Source: Acrocarpospora pleiomorpha (GTDB lineage Bacteria > Actinomycetota > Actinomycetes > Streptosporangiales > Streptosporangiaceae). Taken from it: a stretch of 53,121 nt of DNA. Both the position numbers and the translations under genes were made by a program. The notes beneath the pieces are model-generated. The model saw only the letters and a list, made by a program, of their open reading frames with translations. It had not been told where the DNA came from and ran no database searches. Positions 38,675 through 46,480 of the stretch are shown here, one piece after another. The stretch covers positions 1 through 53,121 of the forward strand of contig NZ_BLAF01000074.1 in the NCBI RefSeq assembly GCF_009687885.1. The letters run 5' to 3'. The stretch's first letter is position 1; the number at the start of each line of letters is the position of its first letter.

Positions 38675-39144
38675 GGCCCGCAAGACAGGTATGTGCAGAC
38701 CGAGTCCGCCCGCGCCCGCTGGCTCGCCGTGAACCGCTCCAGCAGGTGCGGCGGCAGCAACTCGGCCGCCTGCTCCGCCGTGAAGAAGCCGTACGCGTCA
38801 AGCTCTTCCTCCTGCAGCACGATGCTGTCCCCGTCGGGCAGAGTGCCGCAGTCGAACATGAAGTGGACCAGCGCATACGGCCGGTCGTCCAACTCCGGCA
38901 CCCAGTGCACGGTAAGCAGCCGCCCGACCGGCAACTCCAGACCGAGCTCTTCCTTGACCTCGCGGGCGCACCCGGCCTCAGGGGCCTCGCCGTCGTCCAC
39001 ATGCCCGCCCGGCCACCCCCAATGGTCCCGGTAGTTGGGTTTGACCAGCAGGACGCGGTCGGCGGGATCGGTGATGAAGGCTCCGGACGCCGCGATCACT
39101 CGATACAGCCCGGCGTAGAACTCGTCAGCGGGGATCACGACCAA
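38662..39144 (-). CDS. Nudix hydrolase (single domain)
   Basis: The 160-residue protein has a full Nudix box, GHVDDGEAPEAGCAREVKEE then LGLE (residues near 48-71). It should hydrolyse a nucleoside diphosphate-linked compound; the substrate is unknown. It is convergent with the TolB-like gene. Confidence 0.85.
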   Translation of the reverse strand: MVVIPADEFYAGLYRVIAASGAFITDPADRVLLVKPNYRDHWGWPGGHVDDGEAPEAGCAREVKEELGLELPVGRLLTVHWVPELDDRPYALVHFMFDCGTLPDGDSIVLQEEELDAYGFFTAEQAAELLPPHLLERFTASQRARADSVCTYLSCGPQSS

Positions 39145-39307
39145 GAGCGTAGCCGGGGGTATCCCCCACTCCGATACTCGGGTTTTCCCCTAGACCTTCC
39201 GGACGAGAGGTGTAGCCCCTAGGCAGTACACCTGAATTGGCTGTTCAGGCGGATGTTTCTCAACTGATCCATTCCTACGTTTAAGAAAAACGTAAAGGGG
39301 ATCGGAT

Positions 39308-41542
39308 ATGAGAACGAGGAGAAACCTGGCCGCCACGGTCGGGGGTTGGAGCGCCCGTCACCGATGGTGGGCGTTGCTGATCTGGGTGGGCTTTGTGGCC
39401 GCCGCGACCTTCGCCGGGAGCGCGGTCGAGACGGGGGAGATGCGGAGCTACGAGGGCTCCAACGGAGACTCCCGGGTCGCGGAGCAGATTCTGGACGAGG
39501 CGAACTACAAGAACGTGGCGGGCGAGGTCGTGCTCGTGCAGAGCGACACGTTCGTGGTGGACGATGCCGAGTTCCGGGCGGCGGTGGCGGCGATCACCTC
39601 GGCCGTGAACGGCACCGGGCAGGTGGAGCACGTGCGCACGCCGTACGACGCGGAGCCTTCGCCGGTCAGCCAGGACAAGCGCACCACGCTCGTGCAGTTC
39701 GACATGAAGGGCGACGGGGAGAGCGCCGACGAGCGCGTGCAGCCGGTGCTGGACGCGGTCGCCAAGGTCGCGGCCGCCCATCCCGACCTGCGGATCGAGC
39801 AGGCGGGGGCCGCCAGCGCCGACAAGATGATCGGCGAGGCCATCGAGCAGGACTTCGTCCGGGCCGAGCAGCTCTCGCTGCCGATCACGCTCGGCATCCT
39901 GCTGGCCGCCTTCGGCGCGCTGCTGGCGGCGCTGATCCCGGTGGCGCTGGCGATGACCGCGATCTTCTCGGCCACCGGCCTGCTCGCGTTGACCAGCCAG
40001 TTGCTGCACGTGGACAGCGCCACCACCAACGTGATGCTGCTGGTGGGCCTGGCCGTCGGGGTGGACTACTCGCTCTTCTACATCATGCGGGAGCGTGAGG
40101 AGCGGGCGAAGGGCCGGGACAAGCGCCGGGCGATCGAGATCGCGGCGGCCACCTCGGGCCGGGCGGTGCTGGTCTCCGGCATCACGGTCATCGTGGCCAT
40201 GGCCGGGATGTTCCTGACCGGCAACGGCGTCTTCATGGGCTTCGCCGAAGGCACCATCCTGGTCGTGCTGACCGCGGTGGTCGGCTCGCTGACCGTGCTG
40301 CCCGCGCTGCTCTCCCTGATCGGCGACAAGATCGACGCTCGGGTCGTCCATGGCACCGTCCGGGTCGCGACGCGGGGGCGCGTGACATGGCGGCGCATCC
40401 TGGGCGTGCGCGGCGGCGAGAGCCGGTTCTGGCACGCGGTGCTGAGCCCGGTGCTGCGGCACCCTGTGCTCGCGATCGTCGTCTCCGGCGGGCTGCTGGT
40501 CGCGCTGGCGGTTCCCGCGCTCGGCCTCAAGCCGGGCCCGACCACGATCGACGACCTGCAGGGCGACTACGCGATCGCGGAGACGTACAAGTCGATCGAG
40601 AAGGCGTTCCCGGGCGGCAACGAGCCGGCCGTGGTCGTGGTCAAGGCCGCCGACGTGACGACCCCGGCGGTGACCTCCGCGATCGAGAACTTCAAGCGCG
40701 AGGCCTTCGCGACCGGCGAAGCCAACGAACCCTTCTCAGTCACGATAAATCCGGACAAAACGGTGGCGCGGATTGATATCGCGATCAAGGGCAGCGGCAC
40801 CGACGAGGTGTCCGAGCACGCCATCCACACGCTGCGGGAGAAGGTCATCCCGGCCACCCTCCCCGGCGCCCACGTCACCGGCAACACGGCCGGCTCGATG
40901 GACTTCAACGACCAGATGGTCAGGACCCTCCCGCTGGTCTTCGGGTTCGTGCTGCTGCTGGCCTTCCTGCTCCTGCTGATGTCCTTCCGCTCCCTGGTGG
41001 TCGCGATCAAGGCCATCGTGCTCAACCTGCTCTCCGTCGCCGCCGCCTACGGCGTGCTCGTCCTGGTCTTCCAGGATGGGTACGGCGAGAGCCTCCTCGG
41101 CTTCCAGTCCACCGGAACCATCACCGACTGGCTCCCGCTGTTCCTGTTCGTGATCCTCTTCGGCCTCTCGATGGACTACCACGTCTTCATCCTGAGCCGG
41201 ATCCGGGAGGCGTACGACAAGGGCATGCGCACCGAGGACGCCATCCGGCACGGCATCACCAGCACGGCGGGCGTGGTGACCAGCGCCGCGATCATCATGG
41301 TCGCCGTCTTTGCGGTCTTCGCCACCCTCTCCCTGCTGTCCTTCATGCAGATGGGCATCGGTCTGGCCGTGGCGATCCTGATCGACGCCACCATCGTCCG
41401 GGCGATCCTGCTCCCGGCCACCATGAAACTGCTCGGCGACTGGAACTGGTATCTGCCGCGCTGGCTCGGCTGGCTGCCGGCCCTCTCGCACGGCGACGAC
41501 GAGGAAGTCGCGTCCCCGCCGAGGGAGCCCGCGCTCGTCTGA
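39308..41542 (+). CDS. MMPL-family RND transporter
   Basis: The 744-residue protein has the two-half MMPL plan: N-terminal helix, a large outer loop (residues 40-170), five helices with GVDYSLFYIMREREE near 255, a second outer loop, and a second helix set with LSMDYHVFILSRIREAYDKG. Such transporters export lipids or drugs using the proton gradient. GTAAAGGGGATCGGAT precedes the ATG. It ends at a shared hairpin with the convergent kinase gene. In mycobacteria, paralogues carry wall lipids; the substrate here is unknown. Confidence 0.92.
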   Translation: MRTRRNLAATVGGWSARHRWWALLIWVGFVAAATFAGSAVETGEMRSYEGSNGDSRVAEQILDEANYKNVAGEVVLVQSDTFVVDDAEFRAAVAAITSAVNGTGQVEHVRTPYDAEPSPVSQDKRTTLVQFDMKGDGESADERVQPVLDAVAKVAAAHPDLRIEQAGAASADKMIGEAIEQDFVRAEQLSLPITLGILLAAFGALLAALIPVALAMTAIFSATGLLALTSQLLHVDSATTNVMLLVGLAVGVDYSLFYIMREREERAKGRDKRRAIEIAAATSGRAVLVSGITVIVAMAGMFLTGNGVFMGFAEGTILVVLTAVVGSLTVLPALLSLIGDKIDARVVHGTVRVATRGRVTWRRILGVRGGESRFWHAVLSPVLRHPVLAIVVSGGLLVALAVPALGLKPGPTTIDDLQGDYAIAETYKSIEKAFPGGNEPAVVVVKAADVTTPAVTSAIENFKREAFATGEANEPFSVTINPDKTVARIDIAIKGSGTDEVSEHAIHTLREKVIPATLPGAHVTGNTAGSMDFNDQMVRTLPLVFGFVLLLAFLLLLMSFRSLVVAIKAIVLNLLSVAAAYGVLVLVFQDGYGESLLGFQSTGTITDWLPLFLFVILFGLSMDYHVFILSRIREAYDKGMRTEDAIRHGITSTAGVVTSAAIIMVAVFAVFATLSLLSFMQMGIGLAVAILIDATIVRAILLPATMKLLGDWNWYLPRWLGWLPALSHGDDEEVASPPREPALV

Positions 41543-41550
41543 CCCAACCC

Positions 41551-41580
41551 GAAGGCCTCGTACGCTCGTACGAGGCCTTC
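41551..41580. terminator. Bidirectional terminator between MMPL and sensor-kinase genes
   Basis: GAAGGCCTCGTA (41551-41562) pairs perfectly with TACGAGGCCTTC (41569-41580) across a 6-nt loop. The right arm includes the kinase stop region. It can serve both convergent genes. Confidence 0.7.
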
Positions 41581-43390
41581 AGGCGTTGATGGCCGCAGGA
41601 CGTTCGATCAGGGACTCCGGGATGACCACGATCGCGGTGGTGCCCCCGTAGGGGGACGGGCGCAGGCTCACCGTGATCTGGTTGCGGTGGGCGAGGCGGC
41701 CGACCACGAACAGGCCGAGCCGGTCGCTGTCGGCGAGATCGAACTCCATCGGTCCGGCCAGACGCTCGTTCATGGCCGCGAACTCGGCGCCGTTCATGCC
41801 CAGACCCCGGTCCTCCACCTCCACGACCACCCCACCGCGCCCAGGCTCGGCCCGCACGTAGACCTTCGTGTACGGCGGCGAGAAGATCGTCGCGTTCTCC
41901 AGCAACTCGGCGATCAGGTGGATCACGTCGGCGACCGCCGAGCCCGACAGCGACACCGACGGCATCGGCAGCACGGTCACCCGCCCGTAGTCCTCCACCT
42001 CGGCGAGCGCGCCGCGGACCACGTCCACGATCGGGACCGGCCTGCGCCAGCCACGGCCGGGGACCGCGTCGGAGAGGATGATCAGGTTCTCCGCGTGGCG
42101 GCGCATGCGGGTGGTCAGGTGGTCCAGGCGGAACAGGTCCTCCAAGGCCTCCGGATTCTCCTCGCGACGCTCCATCGTGTCCAGCTGGGTGAGCTGCTTG
42201 TGCAGCAGCGACTGGCTGCGCCTGGCCAGGTTGAGGAAGACCATGCCGACGCCCTTGCGCAGCCGCACCTGGCCGGCGGCGGCCTCGATGGCGGTGCTCT
42301 GCACCGAGTTGAGGGCCTTGCCGACGTGCTCGATCTCCAGGATCGCGTCCGGCATGGCTGGGACCTCGCCGGGCTCCTCCATCTCCTGGCCCTGCTGGAG
42401 CTGGTCGACGGCGCGCGGCAGCCGGACGTGGGCCAGGTTGAGCGCGGCGGTGCGGAGCTGGGTGAGATCGCGGGTCAGGCGGCGGGTGAAGCGGACGCAG
42501 ATGATCACGGTCATCACGATGGCGACCAGGCCCAGGCCGCCCGCCAGGCCGACCCGCAGCAGCACGGCGATGGCGGCCGGGGTGACCCGGCGCACCAGGC
42601 GGTCCACCGAGGCGACCTGGTTGCGCTCCACCTCGGTCCAGTAGAGGTCCACGACCACCTGGGCGTCCGGGGGCGCGGTGCCGGCGGCGACCTTGTCCTC
42701 CAGGGCCAGGAAGTTGGCCTGGGCCTGGGTCGGTGCGTACGGCGCGGCGAGTTCGGCGTCGAGTTCGGACAGGGCCTTGTTGTACTGGAAGCGGCGGGTG
42801 GCGGAGGCCTGGGTGAACGCGGCACGGGCGGCCGGGTCGAGACCGCCGACGATCAGGGCGCGCTGGCGGGCCAGCAGTTCCTTGGCCTGGCCGAGCGAGG
42901 TGACCGCGCGGGCCTGCCGGTAGATGCCGGTGTCGGGGACCAGGATCATCGTGTCGTACATCCGGAACATGACGTCCACGATCCGGTTGTAGGCCTCGAT
43001 CACGCGTAGCCGGGTGTCGCCCTGGTCGGCCTGGGCGCGGATCTCGTCCAGGCTGTTGAGCTGGTCGAAGACCGCTTCCAGGTGGGGTTTGAGCTTCTCG
43101 TCGACGTCCAGGTCGCCGGCCAGCTTCCGGAAGGTGCCGACGGCGGCGTCGGTTTGGGCGCGCTGATCTTCGAGCGGGCTGCCGGCGACCGTGAGCAGGC
43201 GCTCGTGCTGGAGCTCGATCACCACCTGCTCGGAGGGGGTGGCGATCGCGTTGGTCAGCGAGCTGATCTGGAGGAGTCGCATGCCGTCCACGCCGGTGAT
43301 ACCGGCGGCGAACGCCCACAGGGCGATCAGTGCGACCAGTGCGGGAACGACCAGGATCACAACCTGGAACCGGATGGGTCGAGTACGCAT
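41579..43390 (-). CDS. Nitrate/nitrite-sensor-like histidine kinase (CvnA-type)
   Basis: The 603-residue membrane protein has a first helix (VVILVVPALVALIALWAF), a helical outer sensor region of NIT-type (residues 40-275), a second helix near 280-305, a HAMP-like linker, a DHp-like region lacking the classical HisKA H-box (LARRSQSLLHKQLTQLDTM), and HATPase (LLENATIFSPPYTKV, DRGLGMNGAEFAAM, LGLFVVGRLAHRNQI). Its order matches CvnA of actinomycete conservons. It ends at AINA without the usual long C-terminal tail, and no roadblock, DUF742 or GTPase genes follow, so it is an orphan. AGGGA precedes ATG 43390. Confidence 0.85.
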   Translation of the reverse strand: MRTRPIRFQVVILVVPALVALIALWAFAAGITGVDGMRLLQISSLTNAIATPSEQVVIELQHERLLTVAGSPLEDQRAQTDAAVGTFRKLAGDLDVDEKLKPHLEAVFDQLNSLDEIRAQADQGDTRLRVIEAYNRIVDVMFRMYDTMILVPDTGIYRQARAVTSLGQAKELLARQRALIVGGLDPAARAAFTQASATRRFQYNKALSELDAELAAPYAPTQAQANFLALEDKVAAGTAPPDAQVVVDLYWTEVERNQVASVDRLVRRVTPAAIAVLLRVGLAGGLGLVAIVMTVIICVRFTRRLTRDLTQLRTAALNLAHVRLPRAVDQLQQGQEMEEPGEVPAMPDAILEIEHVGKALNSVQSTAIEAAAGQVRLRKGVGMVFLNLARRSQSLLHKQLTQLDTMERREENPEALEDLFRLDHLTTRMRRHAENLIILSDAVPGRGWRRPVPIVDVVRGALAEVEDYGRVTVLPMPSVSLSGSAVADVIHLIAELLENATIFSPPYTKVYVRAEPGRGGVVVEVEDRGLGMNGAEFAAMNERLAGPMEFDLADSDRLGLFVVGRLAHRNQITVSLRPSPYGGTTAIVVIPESLIERPAAINA

Positions 43391-43462
43391 ACCGTCCCTG
43401 ACAGTTTGTGGTGGAATGCACCCCCAGAGATCATCGCTGAGGCTACACCCATTGGAGCGCTC

Positions 43463-43915
43463 GTGCCCCGATCATTCTCGGGCTGGACCATGGCCGTTTT
43501 CGGCTTTCTCGCTTTCGCCCTCGGTATCTTGGGCCTTCTTTCCCCGCCAACCCTGCTCGGCATGCTGGGCTTCGAGGCGCTTGACCAGCGCGCCCCCGGC
43601 GACTACACCCTCGTCTACATGGCGGCCTCCTCAATGGCGGCCATCAATATGGGGGTTTATTACATTTTCGCCGCAGCATCCGAGTTCCGATCCTTCTACC
43701 TGTGGACGGTTCCGTTCCGTCTACTCACCTGTACGGTGTTCACCTTCCTCGTCGTCACCGAGGCCGCTCCGGCGGAGTTCCTCGGCGTCGGCCTCTGGGA
43801 GGGCGTGGGCGCGCTGATCACCGGCGCCGCGCTGTGGATCGAGGCCCGTCGTGGTGTCATAACCCGATGGATCCCCGAGAGGCAGCCCGCCGCTTCGCCC
43901 GTACCTGGCAAATAG
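43463..43915 (+). CDS. Small four-helix membrane protein
   Basis: The 150-residue protein starts at GTG 43463 (GGAG upstream) and has about four membrane helices (MAVFGFLAFALGILGLLSPP, YMAASSMAAINMGVYYIFA, FYLWTVPFRLLTCTVFTFLV, GVGALITGAALWIEARRG). I do not recognise the family; ATG 43490 is an alternative start. It overlaps the next gene by 49 bases, which points to co-translation. Confidence 0.7.
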   Translation: MPRSFSGWTMAVFGFLAFALGILGLLSPPTLLGMLGFEALDQRAPGDYTLVYMAASSMAAINMGVYYIFAAASEFRSFYLWTVPFRLLTCTVFTFLVVTEAAPAEFLGVGLWEGVGALITGAALWIEARRGVITRWIPERQPAASPVPGK

Positions 43916-44259
43916 GCTGGACTACGCAGGGCACTGCTCTGCTCGCCGCGCTGTACGCGGACACCTGCGTGCACCGCTCGATGCCGTTCCGCCCGGTTCA
44001 CCAGGGCAAGACCGAACTGACCGAATACCTGGCCTGGTCCTTCGCCACCGAAGAGATCGTGCGGGTACGGTTCGGCGAACCCCTGGTGGACGGGCGTACG
44101 GCGGCGGTGGAGTTCCTCGTCCACGCCAACGAAGACGGTCAGCCGGTCACGCTGGCCGGGTGCGTCTTCGTGACCTTCGACGACGAGGGCCTGGTTACGG
44201 AGTCACGCGACTACTGGCACACGGCTGAGGGGCATGTGGAGCTCACCATGCCCCGATGA
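43867..44259 (+). CDS. SnoaL/NTF2-like domain protein
   Basis: The 130-residue protein starts at ATG 43867, inside the 3' end of the membrane-protein gene. Features typical of the SnoaL-like fold are the N-terminal RRFARTWQIGWTTQG helix, LYADTCVHRSMPF, GKTELTEYLAWSFA and DDEGLVTESRDYWHTAEG. Such folds may be enzymes or binding proteins; the function is unknown. Its end overlaps the convergent Nudix gene by 17 bases. Confidence 0.75.
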   Translation: MDPREAARRFARTWQIGWTTQGTALLAALYADTCVHRSMPFRPVHQGKTELTEYLAWSFATEEIVRVRFGEPLVDGRTAAVEFLVHANEDGQPVTLAGCVFVTFDDEGLVTESRDYWHTAEGHVELTMPR

Positions 44260-45532
44260 GCGCGCGGTCGCGGGCGGGCATACGCAGACCCTTGGGAAGG
44301 CTGTCCGGCGGGGGCGTCACCGCGAAGACGAACCTTCTGCCGGTGACTCCTGTTGGGCTCACGTAGTCGGCGGCACCCGCGTAGCTCGGCGGTCCAGGAT
44401 GCAGGCGCGCGATCGCCTGCTCCAGGCTCTCACCCGGCCGCACGATCGTGGACGGCAGCCGATCGCTCTCCGCATCCGAGATCAGCAACACTCCACCGTC
44501 GACCGCCGCGAGAACGGCCACGGTAAGTTCCTCGCATTTCGATCGCGCCGCTTCGTCCCGCAATTCGGCCAGTTCGGGCCGCTCCCATCCGTGCAAAGAG
44601 AAGAACCGGGCCTGGGTCCGGTCTCCGCTGGCGCTCTGGGTCTCGCCGCCCGACTTCACTTCCGCCCCCACGGGCTCGGATCCATTCGTCACGCGCACAC
44701 TTGGGGTCGCCCAGTGGGCCTGGATGCCCGCGACGACGGCTGGGAGCGTGTTATCTGGGAGCTCCAACACCGGAAACCAGGCGATTTTTCCGCATTTATC
44801 GGGTTCTGCGTTCACGGGGGTGCCTGACCAGGATCTTGCGACGAGGTAGAAGCCGATGCGGCCTGCGCAGCCGGGATTGCGGTGGTGCATGACGTGGACG
44901 ACGTCGAGTTCGCCGACCTCGATTCCGAGTTCTTCCCTGGCTTCCCGCGCTCCGGCGGCGATCACCGATTCGCCCTCGTCGAGATGCCCGGACGGCATCG
45001 CGCCCCACTCGCCGTCCGCGTAGCCGGTGTTCCGGCGCAATCCGAGCAGCACCCGATCCCCGTCGAACAGCAGCACGTGCACGTCCACGACCGGGCGATA
45101 CCGCCGCCGCGCGTCCACCAGCGAGGGGAGGACGGCGGCGTTCTCGATGACGAACTCCCGCAACTCCACTGGGACGAAGTTCACCGTGCCGACGTCCTCA
45201 GGGCGAATCCGCTGGATCTCGTGGCCGCTGTCGTCTCCGAACTCGTCCCCGTCCCGGCGGGACAGATCCATCTCAACCAGACGAGCCACGTAGACCGTGC
45301 TCCGATAATCGGGTTCGACCAGCGAGAACACCGGCACGACCGGCCCAGCGGTCGCGCCGAGTTCCTCTTCGAGCTCCCGCCGCAAGGCAGTCTCCGGGGA
45401 GGCGTCCGTCTCCTCGATTCCCCCACCCGGCGTGATCCAGTACGGCTCACGTCCCGCTTTATCCCGCCTGAACAGGACAAGCTCATCGCCGTCGAACAGA
45501 AGGGCGCGGACGCTGTGCCGTACTGGATCCAT
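44243..45532 (-). CDS. Multi-domain Nudix protein (two full boxes, one degenerate)
   Basis: The 429-residue protein has a first Nudix module (residues 1-140; box GGIEETDASPETALRRELEE followed by ELGA near residue 38-60) and a second (residues 145-290; box GHLDEGESVIAAGAREAREE then LGI). The last 130 residues look like a third Nudix-type fold: LTVAVLAAVDGGVLLI is a strand-like start, but RPGESLEQAIARLH is a degenerate box without the E-E pair. Substrates are unknown; two active sites suggest two substrates or a dimer-like architecture. The start is ATG 45532. Confidence 0.82.
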   Translation of the reverse strand: MDPVRHSVRALLFDGDELVLFRRDKAGREPYWITPGGGIEETDASPETALRRELEEELGATAGPVVPVFSLVEPDYRSTVYVARLVEMDLSRRDGDEFGDDSGHEIQRIRPEDVGTVNFVPVELREFVIENAAVLPSLVDARRRYRPVVDVHVLLFDGDRVLLGLRRNTGYADGEWGAMPSGHLDEGESVIAAGAREAREELGIEVGELDVVHVMHHRNPGCAGRIGFYLVARSWSGTPVNAEPDKCGKIAWFPVLELPDNTLPAVVAGIQAHWATPSVRVTNGSEPVGAEVKSGGETQSASGDRTQARFFSLHGWERPELAELRDEAARSKCEELTVAVLAAVDGGVLLISDAESDRLPSTIVRPGESLEQAIARLHPGPPSYAGAADYVSPTGVTGRRFVFAVTPPPDSLPKGLRMPARDRALIGAW

Positions 45533-45541
45533 AAGGTTTGA

Positions 45542-46402
45542 TTATCCGCTCAAACGAGCCAATTCCTCCGGGGTGAGCTCCAGGTCGAGCGCGCCCAGCG
45601 AGTCCGTGATCGTGTCCGGGTGGCTGGACCCCGGAATCGGGATCACGATCGGGCTGCGCGCCAGCATCCACGCCAGGCAGACCCGCTGCGGCGACACCCC
45701 GTGCGCTTCCGCGATCTCACCGAAGGCGGCGTGCACGCTGCCCAGCTCCCGCGCCGACCCCATCCCGCCCAGCGGCGACCAGGGCAGGAACGCCAGCCCC
45801 AGCTCCTCGCACACATCGATCTCCGGCTCACTGCTCCGGAACCGGGGCGAATACTCGTTCTGCACGCTCACCAGACCCGGCCCGAGAATCTCCGCCGCCT
45901 CCCGGATCTGCGCCGGATTCGCGTTCGAGATCCCCGCCGCCCGGATCTTCCCCGCCTCCAGGAGCTCCTTCAGCGCGCCGATACTCTCCGCGTACGGCAC
46001 CGAACGATCGGGCCGGTGATGCTGATAAAGCCCGATGCTCTCCACCCCCAGCGCCTTGAGCGACCTCTCGCAAGCCTCCCGCAGATACGCGAGGCTCCCG
46101 TTCAACCCCCAGCCGCCCCCGGCCACCCGGGTGTGCCCGCCCTTGGTCGCGACCAGCACATCGTCGGTGTCGCCACCCCAGGACGCCAGCGCTTTCGCGA
46201 TGATCCTCTCGTTGTGCCCGACTTCGCGATGCGAGGGCGTGTACGCGTCCGCGGTGTCGATCAACGTCACTCCCGCGTCCAGCGCGGCGTGCACGGTCCG
46301 TACCGACTGCGCCTCATCCGGCATATGCCCCAGAACCGACATGGGCATCGAGCCAAGCCCAATGGCGCTGACACTCACTGCACCGATCTTCCGCGTTCTC
46401 AT
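45542..46402 (-). CDS. Aldo/keto reductase
   Basis: The 286-residue NAD(P)H-dependent TIM-barrel enzyme has LIDTADAYTPSHREVGHNE near residue 48 (catalytic Asp and Tyr), VLVATKGGHTRV (Lys), GLYQHHRPDRSVPY (His), GISNANPAQI and PIPGSSHPDTI. It reduces aldehydes or ketones; the substrate is unknown. The ATG at 46402 has GGTGGGG upstream and fits family length; the frame is open upstream. It is divergent from the AfsR-like gene. Confidence 0.88.
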   Translation of the reverse strand: MRTRKIGAVSVSAIGLGSMPMSVLGHMPDEAQSVRTVHAALDAGVTLIDTADAYTPSHREVGHNERIIAKALASWGGDTDDVLVATKGGHTRVAGGGWGLNGSLAYLREACERSLKALGVESIGLYQHHRPDRSVPYAESIGALKELLEAGKIRAAGISNANPAQIREAAEILGPGLVSVQNEYSPRFRSSEPEIDVCEELGLAFLPWSPLGGMGSARELGSVHAAFGEIAEAHGVSPQRVCLAWMLARSPIVIPIPGSSHPDTITDSLGALDLELTPEELARLSG

Positions 46403-46480
46403 ACGCCCCACCTTGCCAACTGGAGTGGGCTCCAGGTCAAGCCGCCCAACCGGTCCATATCGAGTGGCAGAGTGGCTGGT
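46403..46480. promoter_or_regulatory. Divergent promoter region, aldo/keto reductase / AfsR-like
   Basis: These 78 bases separate the reductase gene (minus) and the regulator gene (plus), so the regulator may control the reductase. No clear operator repeat was found. Confidence 0.4.
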
